A stretch of DNA of 64,000 nt from Pseudaquabacterium pictum (GCF_005403045.1 NZ_BJCL01000021.1:1-64000), one strand, 5' to 3'. Counted from the first letter of the stretch, positions 8,090-23,202 are shown. Numbers and translations: made by a program. Notes: generated by a model not told the origin, from the sequence alone.

Positions 8090-9184
8090 TCAGGCCGGCT
8101 GCCAGCGCCAGCTCAGCCGCACCTGGGTCTGGCCGTCGGCCGCGGCAGGCAGGGTGGCAGAGGCGTTGCCGCCTCGGCGGTCCAGCTGCAGCAGGCGCTG
8201 CTGCAGCCAGGGGGCAGCCTCGTGCCAGTCCAGCGTGGAGCCGCCCACCTGGCGCTGCGGCGCGCGGCCCTGCTCGCTGCGCACCGCGGTGACCTGGGCC
8301 GACAGGCCCAGCACCGGGCTGGTGACCCACAGCCGGCCGTTGCGGGTGTCCAGCACCACCAGCTGGGTGCCGCAGGGAAAGCTGGCCGGCGCCCGGACAT
8401 CGTCGGCCAGGCGGGTGGCGGTGAAGGCCACCGGGCCCTGCACATCGACGAAGCTGCCCTCGGCGCGCTCGTCCAGCGTCAGCTGGCCGGACGGGCGGCA
8501 GTCTTCCGCGGCGCGGAAGTGCAGGTAGGGCATCGCCACCTCGGCCTCGGGCGCATCGGCCTCGCCGCCGGCGCGCACACGGGCCTGGTTGATGCAGGCC
8601 TCGCGGGCCGCACCGGCCGGCTGCTGGCGCTCGCAGGCGCGCACGTCGGCACCGTAGGCCTGCAGCCGGGCCTGCACCGCGGCGCGGTCAGCGGGCTGGA
8701 CGGCCGGGTGGGCCGCCACCTGCTGCGCGCTGAAGCGGGTGGCCTCGCGCATCAGGCAATCGCGGTCCTGGCCGCACTGGGCCTGCAGGCGCTGGGCCAG
8801 GGCCTGCATCGCCGCCAGGTCGGGCATGGGTGCGGCCGTGGCCTGGCCGCGGGCGGCCACCGCAGCCAGGCCGGCCTGCACCGTCTGCTGGGTGCGCTGG
8901 GCGGCGGCGAGCAGGCGCGCCGGCTCGTCGGGGTCGAGCGGGTTGGTGCCCATCGGCACGCCGTCGCCAACCAGGGTGATGGCGTACTCGGCGCGCTGGC
9001 GCAGCTGCACACGCGCCGTTTCGCTGCCGAACTGGGTGCGGGCCTGGCGCTGCAGTTCGGCGGTGAGGGTCAGGCGCATGGCCTGCTCGGCGGCTTCGGC
9101 CTGCATGGGGACGGCCCAGGCACTGATCAGCGCGACGACCAGGGTGACCGGCGTGACCAGCCGGTGCAGTGGAACGGGGAACAT
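8090..9184 (-). CDS. Secreted protein of unknown function
   Basis: A 364-residue protein that I do not recognise. Residues 1 to about 31 (LVTPVTLVVALISAWAV core, ending in QAEA) form a signal peptide. The mature part begins with a charged helical region (residues 35-200) containing EYAITLVGDGVPMGTNPLDP, followed by a beta-rich C-terminal half with a repeated aromatic/Thr pattern. It has six cysteines, an even number compatible with disulfides in the periplasm. The start at 9184 has a good AGGAG about seven bases upstream. It stands alone between the Bug gene and the glp operon terminator. No catalytic motif is evident; a structural or binding role is possible but not shown. Confidence 0.7.
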   Translation of the reverse strand: MFPVPLHRLVTPVTLVVALISAWAVPMQAEAAEQAMRLTLTAELQRQARTQFGSETARVQLRQRAEYAITLVGDGVPMGTNPLDPDEPARLLAAAQRTQQTVQAGLAAVAARGQATAAPMPDLAAMQALAQRLQAQCGQDRDCLMREATRFSAQQVAAHPAVQPADRAAVQARLQAYGADVRACERQQPAGAAREACINQARVRAGGEADAPEAEVAMPYLHFRAAEDCRPSGQLTLDERAEGSFVDVQGPVAFTATRLADDVRAPASFPCGTQLVVLDTRNGRLWVTSPVLGLSAQVTAVRSEQGRAPQRQVGGSTLDWHEAAPWLQQRLLQLDRRGGNASATLPAAADGQTQVRLSWRWQPA

Positions 9185-9305
9185 GGCGGCTCCTGTGGAG
9201 ATGGGGGTGACGATGCCGCCATGGTGCCCAGCGCACCGCCCGCCCACATCGACCAAAGGAGCCATCGCACCGGCCACCGCGGGCCATGCGGCGACCGCGC
9301 GCCCC

Positions 9306-9351
9306 AATGAAACAGGCCGTGTGCCAGCCTTCGCCAGCACACGGCCTGTGC
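9306..9351 (-). terminator. Probable terminator of the glp operon
   Basis: ACAGGCCGTGTG (9312-9323) and CACACGGCCTGT (9338-9349) form a perfect 12-bp stem with a 14-base loop. On the minus strand the stem is followed by TTTCATTGG, a short T-tract. It lies about 55 bases beyond the glpV stop, where the long operon should end. The remainder of the 9185-9405 gap holds only the upstream region of the secreted-protein gene. Confidence 0.6.
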
Positions 9352-9405
9352 GTCCGGTCCGCACCAGACGGGAGCCCGGTGCGGCGGCGCTTCAACGGTC
9401 AGCGG

Positions 9406-11139
<1,734 letters not shown>

Positions 11140-11227
11140 CGGTGTGTCTCCTCAGGTACTTCCCTCTGGTGTGCTGGAACGGCCCGCTGGGAAGGGTGGC
11201 GGGCCGCCGACTTGCTGGGTGCGGACG

Positions 11228-11536
11228 CTAGCCCTTGCGCATGACAAGGGCCAGCAGGGCCATGGAGGCCACGAAGCTGAACCAGATCGACGGCTCGCTC
11301 TCGAGGCTGAACCAGTCGATCATCTTTTCGCTGACCGCCACGAAGGCCAGGTTCAGCCAGGCGGCGCTGAGCAGGCCGATGAACAGGCGGTCGCCGCGGG
11401 TGGTGGCGATCGGCAGGAAGCCGCGCCGCTCGGTGGTGGGCTGCTTGATCTCCCACACCGTCATGCCGATCAGCATCAGCACGATGCTGATGAAGAAGAC
11501 GGCGACGGGCAATGTCCAGGCCATCCAATCGAACAT
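11228..11536 (-). CDS. glpU: Small membrane protein GlpU (DUF2160-like)
   Basis: A 102-residue protein with three hydrophobic segments: WTLPVAVFFISIVLMLIGMTVW (about 7-28), RLFIGLLSAAWLNLAFVAV (about 50-68) and IWFSFVASMALLALVM (about 84-99). It corresponds to the small conserved membrane protein found between the permease and receptor genes of glycerol ABC operons, called GlpU in rhizobia. Its function is not established; the constant position suggests an accessory subunit or assembly factor for the importer. The ATG shares one base with the glpQ stop (TGATG), implying translational coupling. The short size makes it easily missed by automatic annotation. Confidence 0.85.
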   Translation of the reverse strand: MFDWMAWTLPVAVFFISIVLMLIGMTVWEIKQPTTERRGFLPIATTRGDRLFIGLLSAAWLNLAFVAVSEKMIDWFSLESEPSIWFSFVASMALLALVMRKG

Positions 11537-12340
11537 CACACTCTCCCCATGGCGAAGCCCTTGGCGATGTAGTGCCGGACGAACCAGATCACGATGGCAC
11601 CGGGCACGATGGTGAGCACGCCTGCTGCCGCGAGAACGCCCCAGTCCATGCCCGAGGCGCTGACCGTGCGCGTCATCGTCGCGACGATGGGCTTGGCGTT
11701 CACGCTCGTCAAGGTGCGGGCCATCAACAGTTCCACCCAGCTGAACATGAAGCAGAAGAACGCGGCCACGCCCACGCCGGCCTTGATCAGCGGGATGAAG
11801 ATGGTGACGAAGAAGCGCGGGAAGCTGTAGCCGTCGATGTAGGCGGTCTCGTCGATCTCGCGCGGGATGCCGCTCATGAAGCCTTCGAGGATCCACACCG
11901 CCAGCGGCACGTTGAACAGCAGGTGCGCCAGGGCCACGGCGATGTGGGTGTCCATCATGCCCAGCGTGGTGTAGAGCTGGAAGAACGGCAGCAGGAACAC
12001 CGCCGGTGGCGTCATGCGGTTGGTCAGCAGCCAGAAGAACACATGCTTGTCGCCGAGGAAGCGGTAGCGGCTGAAGGCATAGGCCGCCGGCAGTGCCACG
12101 CCCACCGAGATCACCGTGTTGATGGCCACGTAGATCATCGAGTTGATGTAGCCCGAGTACCAGCTCTCGTCGGTGAGGATGGTGCGGTAGTGCTCCAGCG
12201 TGAAATCGCGCGGCCACAGGCTGAAGACGGCGAGGATCTCCTCGTTCGTCTTGAAGCTCATGTTGACCATCCAGTACACCGGCAGGATGGCGAACACCAG
12301 GTAGGCGATCAGGAAGATCACCCGCTTCTTGAAGCGGCGC

Positions 12341-12348
<8 letters not shown>
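11536..12348 (-). CDS. glpQ: Glycerol ABC transporter permease GlpQ
   Basis: A 270-residue inner-membrane permease of the MalG (BPD_transp_1) type with six predicted helices. The coupling-helix EAA loop is visible at about residues 157-178 (MSGIPREIDETAYIDGYSF), the site that docks onto an ATPase subunit. TRTVSASGMDWGVLAAAGVL precedes the last helix. Length is normal for the family. It overlaps glpP by eight bases at its start and touches glpU at its stop, so the permease pair and GlpU are translationally coupled. This glpQ is the transporter gene and should not be confused with the glycerophosphodiesterase of the same symbol. Confidence 0.9.
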
Positions 12349-15298
<2,950 letters not shown>

Positions 15299-15308
<10 letters not shown>

Positions 15309-16900
15309 GCGGCCTCCGCCTGGGTGGCGGGCGCGCCGTAGCGCGCCGCCCACCACTGCACCACCTGGGCCTGCTCGGCCGGGCTGTAGTGCAGGCCCAG
15401 CTTGCTGCGGCGCCACAGCACATCGTCGGCGCTGCGCGCCCATTCATGGTCGTGCAGGTAGATCAATTCAGACTCGTAGAGATCGGGCGCCACCTCGGCG
15501 CCCAGGGCGCCGCCGGCCAGCACCTGGTCGACCAGGCCGCCGTAGCAGCGCGCCCAGCGCTGCAGCAGGCGGGCCGGCAGCTGCGGATGGCGGCGCCCCA
15601 GTTCGGCGATGAAGCGTGCGATGTCCAGGTCGGGCCGCTGGGCCGGGCCGATCCAGGCCGACAGGTCGCCGCCGGGCAGCAGGGCCGGCGCGGTCCAGGC
15701 CGGGCGCTGCTCGCCCATGCGCTGCACCAGGCCGTCGGCGGCCTCTTCTGCCAACTTGCGGAAGGTGGTGATCTTGCCGCCCCACACCGTCAGCAGCGGT
15801 GCGGCGGCACCGACGCCGCCATCGAACTCCAGCAGGTAGTCGCGCGTCACGGCCGAGGCATCACCCGAGGCGTCGTCCAGCAGCGGCCGCACGCCGGCAT
15901 AGGCCCACACCACGTCGGCCGGGCGCACCGGCTTGGCGAAGTAGCGGCTGGCCTGGTCGCAGAGGTAGGCGGTCTCGTCGGCGTCGATGCGGGCGGCATC
16001 GGGCGCGCCCTGGATCTCGACATCGGTGGTGCCGATCAGGGTGAAGTCGCCCTCGTAGGGGATGGCGAAGATGATGCGCTTGTCGGGGTTCTGGAAGATG
16101 TAGGCGTGGTCGTGGTCGAACAGCTTCTTGACCACGATGTGGCTGCCCTTGACCAGGCGCAGCGACCGGGCGCTGGTCTGGCCGGCGCGCTCGCGCAGGA
16201 ACTCGCCCGTCCACGGCCCGGCGGCATTGACCAGGGCGCGGGCCTGCACCTGCAGCGGCGCGCCACCGGCCGGTTGCAGCGTGGCCTGCCAGCCCTGCGC
16301 GGTGCGGCGGGCCGATTCGCAGCGAGTTTGGGTGAGGATGGTGGCGCCGCGGGCTTGCGCGTCCAGCGCGTTCAGCACCACCAGGCGGGCGTCGTCCACC
16401 CAGCCGTCGCTGTAGACGAAGCCGCGGGTGTAGCCTGGCTTCAGCGGCGCGCCGGTGGCGTGGCTGCGCAGGGCCACCGTGCCGCTGGCGGGCAACCATT
16501 CGCGCTTGGCCAGGTGGTCGTAGAGGAACAGGCCGATGCGCACCATCCACACCGGGCGCATCGACGGATCGTGCGGCATCACGAAGCGCAGCGGCCACAT
16601 GATGTGCGGCGCGCTCTTGAGCAGCAGCTCGCGCTCGGCCAGCGCCTTCCTCACCAGGCTGAACTCGTAGTACTCCAGGTAGCGCAGGCCACCGTGGATC
16701 AGCTTGGTGGACGACGACGAGGTGTGGCGCGCCAGGTCGTCCTGCTCGCACAGCAGCACCCGCAGGCCACGGCCGGCCAGGTCGCGCGCGATGCCGGCGC
16801 CATTGATGCCGCCGCCCACCACCAGCACGTCCACGGATGTGGACACGGGGCGGGGCGGCTGGCCGGCGGGGTCGGACGGATGGGGCGCTGACATCAGCAT
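15299..16900 (-). CDS. glpD: Glycerol-3-phosphate dehydrogenase, FAD-dependent
   Basis: A 533-residue aerobic-type enzyme that oxidises sn-glycerol-3-phosphate to dihydroxyacetone phosphate at the inner membrane and passes electrons to quinone. The N-terminal FAD fold is clear: VLVVGGGINGAGIARDLAGR (about 26-45), followed by TSSSSTKLIHGGLRYLEYYE, a glpD signature. TTDVEIQGAPDAARIDADE and WAYAGVRPLLDDASGDASAV are further family blocks. Length matches GlpD (about 500-530). Two in-frame ATGs lie at 16900 and 16894; either is possible. It is the first gene of the minus-strand glp operon and faces the glpR gene across the operator-bearing gap, so it is probably repressed by GlpR in the absence of glycerol-3-phosphate. 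Confidence 0.95.
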
Positions 16901-16934
16901 GGTGGTGGCGACCGGCGCAAAGCGCGCGGGCTGG

Positions 16935-16971
16935 TTGTTCGTTTGAGCGCTGTATTGTTCGCTATTGTTCG
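16935..16971. promoter_or_regulatory. Three phased TTGTTCG repeats, probable GlpR operator
   Basis: TTGTTCG occurs at 16935-16941, 16955-16961 and 16965-16971, that is at 20-base and 10-base intervals, on one face of the DNA helix. The site sits in the glpD-glpR gap. DeoR-family regulators, including E. coli GlpR (core TGTTCG), bind TTCG-type half-sites. On the minus strand TTGCGT, 18 bases, TACAAA could be a weak glpD promoter, whose -10 would overlap the repeats; this is inference. Binding here could control both glpD and glpR-glpK. Confidence 0.65.
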
Positions 16972-17076
16972 TTTGTAGCCCAAGTGCTGCGCGAAACGCA
17001 ATCCGGTTAACCCTGATCCGGCCGCCGGCGGCATCCCGTACGCTTGCAGCAGACAGGCTGCGCACCGCTTTCCACC

Positions 17077-17915
17077 ATGCTGATTCCCAACCCCCGCCAG
17101 GCCGGCGTGCTGGAGGCCGTGCGCGCCCAGGGCTCGGCCACCGTCGAAGCCCTGGCCGAGCGTTTCGGCGTGACGCTGCAGACGGTGCGCCGCGATGTGA
17201 AGCTGTTGTCCGATGCCGGGCTGCTGGCGCGCTTCCATGGCGGCGTGCGGCTGCCGGCCAGCACCACCGAGAACATCGCGTACCGCCAGCGCCAGGCGCT
17301 GAATGACGATGCCAAGCGCCGCATCGCCCAGGCGGTGGCGGCCCAGGTGCCCGAGGGCTGCAGCCTGATCCTGAACATCGGCACCACCACCGAGGCCATC
17401 GCCCGCGCGCTGGTGCACCACCGCGGCCTGCGGGTGGTGACCAACAACCTGAACGTGGCGGCCATCCTCAGCGACAACGCCGACTGCGAGGTGATCGTGG
17501 CCGGCGGCCTGGTGCGCAGCCGCGACCGCGGCATCATCGGCGAGGCCACCGTGGAGTTCATGGCCCAGTTCCGCGTCGACATCGGGCTGATCGGCATCTC
17601 CGGCATCGAGGCCGACGGCACGCTGCGCGACTTCGACGTGCGCGAGGTGAAGGTGGCGCAGGCCATCATCCGCGCCAGCCGCCAGGTCTGGCTGGCCGCC
17701 GACCACAGCAAGTTCGACCGCCCGGCGATGGTGGAGGTGGGCCGGCTCGATCAGGTCGACCGCCTGTTCACCGACCGCGCGCCGCCGCCGCTGTTCGCCA
17801 GCCTGCTGGAAGACGCCGGCGTGCAATACAGCCTGGCCGATGCGGCGCCCAACGACAACGGCGCCCCTGAACTTGACACGCCGGACACACCGGCCGACGA
17901 CACTGGAGACACACC

Positions 17916-17919
<4 letters not shown>
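17077..17919 (+). CDS. glpR: DeoR-family transcriptional repressor of glycerol genes
   Basis: A 280-residue DeoR-type regulator. The N-terminal winged helix is at about 8-58, with [20 protein letters not shown] as the recognition region and [10 protein letters not shown] as the wing typical of DeoR proteins. The C-terminal sugar-phosphate sensing fold (about 80-250) includes [16 protein letters not shown] and [11 protein letters not shown]; glycerol-3-phosphate is the likely effector. The start at 17077 is preferred over an earlier ATG (17044), which adds residues before the HTH. Its stop overlaps the glpK start as ATGA, so the two are co-translated. The tail after about residue 255 is Asp/Pro/Thr-rich and probably disordered. 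Confidence 0.88.
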
Positions 17920-19409
<1,490 letters not shown>

Positions 19410-19425
19410 CGGCAGCCGCCCCGGC

Positions 19426-20226
19426 ATGAACCGCAGCCGGCCAGCCCTGCCCGGCCTGGGCGCCCTGCGCCCGGCTTTGCAGTGGGCCGCGGGCTGGTGG
19501 CAGATCCTGCACCTGGGCGCCGTGATGGGCGTGCTGGCGCTGTCGGCCAGCGGCCGGCGGCAGGCGCGGCACACCGGCTTGGCCGCCCAGCTGGTGCGCG
19601 CCAGCGGGCCGATGCTGCTGGGCTTCACCCTGGCCACGGCGGTGTTGAGCCTGGTGATCATCCGCATCGTCATCGTCACCGCGCACAGCTACGGCCTGTC
19701 GCAATACGCGCTGGAGATGGTGGTGCGGGTGCTGGTGCTGGAGCTGATCCCGCTGGCCGCGGCGCTGTTCGGCGCGCTCAACGCCACGCTGCCGATGGCC
19801 GACGAGGTGGCCACGCTGCGCCGGCGCGGCCAGTTCGCGGCGCTGCAGCAGCAGGGGCTGGACCCGCTGGCCACCCTGGTGCTGCCACGGCTGCTGGCCG
19901 GGCTGTTCGCCGTGCTGCTGCTGGCGGCGCTGAGCTGCGTGGTCACGCTGGTGCTGGCCTATGTGTCGGCCCACGGCTTCGGCCTGGGCGGCTTCGAGCG
20001 CTACACCCGCACCGTGGGCCGGGTGTTCAGCCCGTCGGTCACGCTGATCTTTTGCGGCAAGGTGTTCCTGCTGGGCTCGGCCGTGGCCTGGATCCCGCTG
20101 GTGACGGTGCTGCAGAACCCGGCCAGCCGCCGCTCGCGCGCCAGTGCCGAGCTGCAGGGCCTGGTGCGGCTGTTCCTGGTGGTGCTGGCCATCGAGGCCG
20201 CGGCCCTGGTCGGCAACTACTATTGA
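19426..20226 (+). CDS. MlaE-like ABC transporter permease (divergent)
   Basis: A 266-residue membrane protein with five to six hydrophobic segments, resembling MlaE/YrbE permeases that move phospholipids between membranes. Supporting blocks are RVLVLELIPLAAALFGAL (about 103-120), DEVATLRRRGQFAALQQQGL and DPLATLVLPRLLAGLFAVLL (about 146-165), matching the usual EL-P-L and DP---LV-PR pattern. The normal AGRVGA and EQIDAL motifs are not preserved, so it is divergent. The ATG at 19426 is 16 bases past the glpK stop. The next gene encodes an MCE protein and the third a lipoprotein, but no ATPase (MlaF) gene is present; the ATPase must be supplied from elsewhere if this is a working transporter. 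Confidence 0.75.
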   Translation: MNRSRPALPGLGALRPALQWAAGWWQILHLGAVMGVLALSASGRRQARHTGLAAQLVRASGPMLLGFTLATAVLSLVIIRIVIVTAHSYGLSQYALEMVVRVLVLELIPLAAALFGALNATLPMADEVATLRRRGQFAALQQQGLDPLATLVLPRLLAGLFAVLLLAALSCVVTLVLAYVSAHGFGLGGFERYTRTVGRVFSPSVTLIFCGKVFLLGSAVAWIPLVTVLQNPASRRSRASAELQGLVRLFLVVLAIEAAALVGNYY

Positions 20227-20233
20227 CTGGCCC

Positions 20234-21229
20234 ATGCCTGCCCCCGACACCCCGCCCCTGCCCGACACCGACCTGCCGGCCGTGCCCCACCTGCAGGCCA
20301 AGGCCGCGGGTCTGCTGCTGCTGATGGCGCTGCTGTTGAGCGGCGCCGTGGCCTACCTGCTGTATGCCCGCGGCGCCTTCGAGCCCACCCAGCGCCTGGT
20401 GCTGGTGGCCGACGATGCCGAGGGCGTCAGCGTCGGCATGGACCTGACCTTCTCCGGCTTCCCGATCGGCCGGGTGCGTGACATCGAGCTGTCGCCCGAG
20501 GGCAATGCCCGCATCCTGGTCGACGTGCCGGAGAAGGATGCGCGATGGCTGCGCACCAGCAGCATCTTCACCCTGGTGCGCGGCGTGGTGGGCAACACCA
20601 ACCTGCGCGCCTACAGCGGCCAGCTGACCGATCCGCCGTTGCCCGACAACGCCGAGCGCAAGGTGCTGGCCGGCGACGCCATGGCCGAGCTGCCGCAGAT
20701 GGTGGCCGCGGTGCGCGAGCTGGTGCAGCGCGCCAGCGCCCTGGCCGCGCCCGACGGCGCGCTGGCCGGCAGCCTGTCCAACCTGCAGGCCGCCACCGAC
20801 CAGCTCAAGGGCCCGCGCGGCGCGCTGGGCGTGCTGATGGGCAACGAGGCCGACGCCAAGAAGTTGCTGACCACGCTGGACCGCACCAACGCCCTGCTGC
20901 TGCGCGCCGATGCGCTGGCCGCCAGCCTCGACCGCCTGGCCGGCAAGACCGATGCGCAGGTCTTCGGCGCCCAGGGTCTGCTGCCCGAGACCCGGGCCAC
21001 GGTGCTGCAGCTCAACGCCCTGCTGGGCGATGCCCGCGCCACGCTGACGCGGGTGGACGGCGTGCTGGCCGAGGCCCAGGGCATCGCCAGCAACACCCGC
21101 GCCGCCACGGTCGACCTGGGCACCCTGCGCACCGAGGTGGAGGCCAGCTTGCGCAAGGTGCAGCAGCTGGTCGACGAGGTCAACCGCAAGTGGCCCTTTG
21201 CCCGCGATGCCGAGGTGAAACTGCCGTGA
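20234..21229 (+). CDS. MlaD/MCE-family protein
   Basis: A 331-residue protein with one N-terminal membrane anchor (AGLLLLMALLLSGAVAYLLY, about 24-43), then an MCE domain (about 50-130; GVSVGMDLTFSGFPIGRVRD is the family core), then a long helical C-terminal region (about 140-325) likely to form coiled coils or a needle. MCE proteins assemble as rings in the periplasm and carry lipids. It begins seven bases after the permease stop and its own stop overlaps the next start (GTGA), so the three genes form one unit. The extended C-terminal part resembles PqiB/YebT-type or long MlaD proteins rather than the short 180-residue MlaD. Confidence 0.85.
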   Translation: MPAPDTPPLPDTDLPAVPHLQAKAAGLLLLMALLLSGAVAYLLYARGAFEPTQRLVLVADDAEGVSVGMDLTFSGFPIGRVRDIELSPEGNARILVDVPEKDARWLRTSSIFTLVRGVVGNTNLRAYSGQLTDPPLPDNAERKVLAGDAMAELPQMVAAVRELVQRASALAAPDGALAGSLSNLQAATDQLKGPRGALGVLMGNEADAKKLLTTLDRTNALLLRADALAASLDRLAGKTDAQVFGAQGLLPETRATVLQLNALLGDARATLTRVDGVLAEAQGIASNTRAATVDLGTLRTEVEASLRKVQQLVDEVNRKWPFARDAEVKLP

Positions 21230-21909
21230 GCAAGTTCGCCGCGCGCCTGACCGCTGCCCTGCCCCTGGCCGCGCTGCTGGTCGGTTGCGCCAGCGGCCCG
21301 CCGCCACCCGACTGGCAGCAGGCCGCCCGCGGCGCGCTGGACCTGGCGGTGGCGGCCGACCTGCGCGGCGACAGCCGCATCGCCGCGCTGGAATTCGACC
21401 GCGCCCGCGCCGAGATCGCCCGCACCGGCCGGCCCGACCTGTTGGCCCGCGCCGAGCTGCTGCGCTGCGCCGCCCAGGTGGCCAGTCTGCAGCTGGGCGC
21501 CTGCGCCGGCTTCGAGCGGCTGCGCGCCGATGCCGCGCCGGCCGAGCTGGCCTATGCCGACCACCTGGCCGGCCGCCTGGCCGCGGCCCAGGCGCCGCTG
21601 CTGCCACCGGCGCAGCAGGCGGTGGTGGCGCTGGGCCCGGCGCCGGCCGATGCCGCGGCAGCTGCCACGCTGCAGGCGCTGGCCGATCCGCTGTCGCGCC
21701 TGGTGGGCGCGACCGTGCTGCTGCAGGCCGGCCAGGCCGGTCCGGTGGTGGTGCAGGCGGCGGTGGACACCGCCTCGGCCCAGGGCTGGCGCCGGCCGCT
21801 GCTGGCCTGGCTGGGCCTGCAGCAGCAGCGGGCGCTGCAGGCGGGCGATGCCGAGGCGGCGGCGCGGCTGGCGCGGCGCATCGCGCTGGTGGGCAGCGGC
21901 GGGCGCTGA
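21226..21909 (+). CDS. Lipoprotein of the MCE transport cluster
   Basis: A 227-residue protein starting at GTG 21226, which overlaps the stop of the MCE gene by four bases. The N-terminus ends in LAALLVGCASG, a lipobox with the cysteine at about residue 22, so it is a lipoprotein. The rest is strongly helical and Ala/Leu-rich, possibly with TPR-like repeats (AALEFDRARAEIARTGR, GDAEAAARLARRIAL). It has no strong resemblance to the outer-membrane PqiC or MlaA partners of other MCE systems, so its name is left open. Its tight coupling argues that it is a third component, perhaps an outer-membrane acceptor. Confidence 0.75.
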   Translation: MSKFAARLTAALPLAALLVGCASGPPPPDWQQAARGALDLAVAADLRGDSRIAALEFDRARAEIARTGRPDLLARAELLRCAAQVASLQLGACAGFERLRADAAPAELAYADHLAGRLAAAQAPLLPPAQQAVVALGPAPADAAAAATLQALADPLSRLVGATVLLQAGQAGPVVVQAAVDTASAQGWRRPLLAWLGLQQQRALQAGDAEAAARLARRIALVGSGGR

Positions 21910-21988
21910 ACAGCCCGGGCCCGGCGGGGCCTGGCTGGCCTGTGGAGAATGCCGGCGCGGCGCCTGCTGCGCCGCCCGCAGACCGCCC

Positions 21989-23107
21989 ATGCCCGCCTCG
22001 CCTGCCCGTCGCTCACGCCGCCCAGCCTGGTTGTCCGTGGGCGGGCTCGTCGCCACACTGGCCTTGCTGACTGGCTGCGCCTCACCCAACACGGCCTTCG
22101 ATCCCGCCAAGCCGCACCACCGGCCCGACGGCTTCGCCAACCAGCACCCGTCGCCGCACGGCGCGCCGGAGGGCAGCTTCTGGCGCTGGCAATGGGAGCG
22201 CTGGTGGGCCGATCTGCCGGCTGACCGGCCGGAGCGCGTGGCCCGCGCCGTGCCCGATGCCGGGCTGCTGCGCCAAAACCGCGGCGATCTCACCGTCACC
22301 TGGCTGGGCCATGCGACGGCGCTGTGGCAGGTGGGCGGGCTGAACATCCTGACCGACCCGCACCTGAGCCAGCGCGCCTCGCCGGTGTCCTTCGCCGGCC
22401 CGCAGCGGCTGACGCCGGCACCGCTGGCCATCGACCAGCTGCCGCGCATCGACGTGGTGCTGATCAGCCACAACCATTACGACCACCTGGATGTGGCCAC
22501 GGTGCGTGCGCTGGCGGCCCAGCCAGGCGGGCCGCCGCTGTTCCTGGTGCCGCTGGGCGTGGAGCGATGGATGGCCGACGAGGGCATCACCCGCACCCAC
22601 CGCATGGACTGGTGGGACCGCCACGAGCTGGCCGCGCCGGGCGGGCCGGTCACGGTGCACTTCGTGCCGGCGCACCACTGGTCCAGCCGCACGCCCTGGG
22701 ACCGCAGCGCCACACTGTGGGGCGGCTTCGTGCTGCAGACGGCGATGGGCGGCGCCCCGGTCAGCCTGTACTTCGCCGGCGATAGCGGCTACGCGCCCGA
22801 TTTCGCCGAGATCGGACAGCGCTTCGGCGGCTTCGACCTGTCGATGATTCCGGTGGGCTGCTACCTGCCGCGCTGGTTCATGCGCGCCCAGCATGTCAAC
22901 GAGGAGGAGGCGGTGCGCATCCACCTGGATGTGAAGAGCCGCCTGTCGATCGGTGTGCACTGGGGCACCTTCCGGCTCTGCGACGATCCGATCGACGCGC
23001 CCATCGACGGCCTGCCGGCCGCCCGCGCCCGGCTGGGCGTGCCGGCCGAGGCGTTTGTGCTGCCGGTGCTGGGGCAGACCCGCGTGCTGCGCCGCGCATT
23101 GCCCTGA
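21989..23107 (+). CDS. Lipoprotein MBL-fold metallo-hydrolase, NAPE-PLD-like
   Basis: A 372-residue metallo-beta-lactamase-fold protein. The leader ends in LVATLALLTGCAS, a lipobox, so it should be membrane-anchored. The zinc motif HNHYDH is at residues 161-166 (H161, H163, D165, H166); VHFVPAHHWSSRTPWD and FAGDSGYAPDF supply further ligands, and IGVHWGTFRL the last histidine. These blocks match the NAPE-PLD/UlaG-like group that hydrolyses phosphodiester bonds, including phospholipids. The ATG at 21989 is chosen for the signal sequence. It follows the MCE-type cluster by 79 bases; a role in lipid turnover next to a lipid-transport cluster is plausible but inferred. Confidence 0.87.
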   Translation: MPASPARRSRRPAWLSVGGLVATLALLTGCASPNTAFDPAKPHHRPDGFANQHPSPHGAPEGSFWRWQWERWWADLPADRPERVARAVPDAGLLRQNRGDLTVTWLGHATALWQVGGLNILTDPHLSQRASPVSFAGPQRLTPAPLAIDQLPRIDVVLISHNHYDHLDVATVRALAAQPGGPPLFLVPLGVERWMADEGITRTHRMDWWDRHELAAPGGPVTVHFVPAHHWSSRTPWDRSATLWGGFVLQTAMGGAPVSLYFAGDSGYAPDFAEIGQRFGGFDLSMIPVGCYLPRWFMRAQHVNEEEAVRIHLDVKSRLSIGVHWGTFRLCDDPIDAPIDGLPAARARLGVPAEAFVLPVLGQTRVLRRALP

Positions 23108-23202
23108 GCCCCGCGCCGGCACCGGCCGCCGGCAGGTGCCCCGTGGCAAGACACCGTGCTGGAAAACTGTCAGGATCTCGCCCTCAAACCCTGGAGTTCA
23201 AG

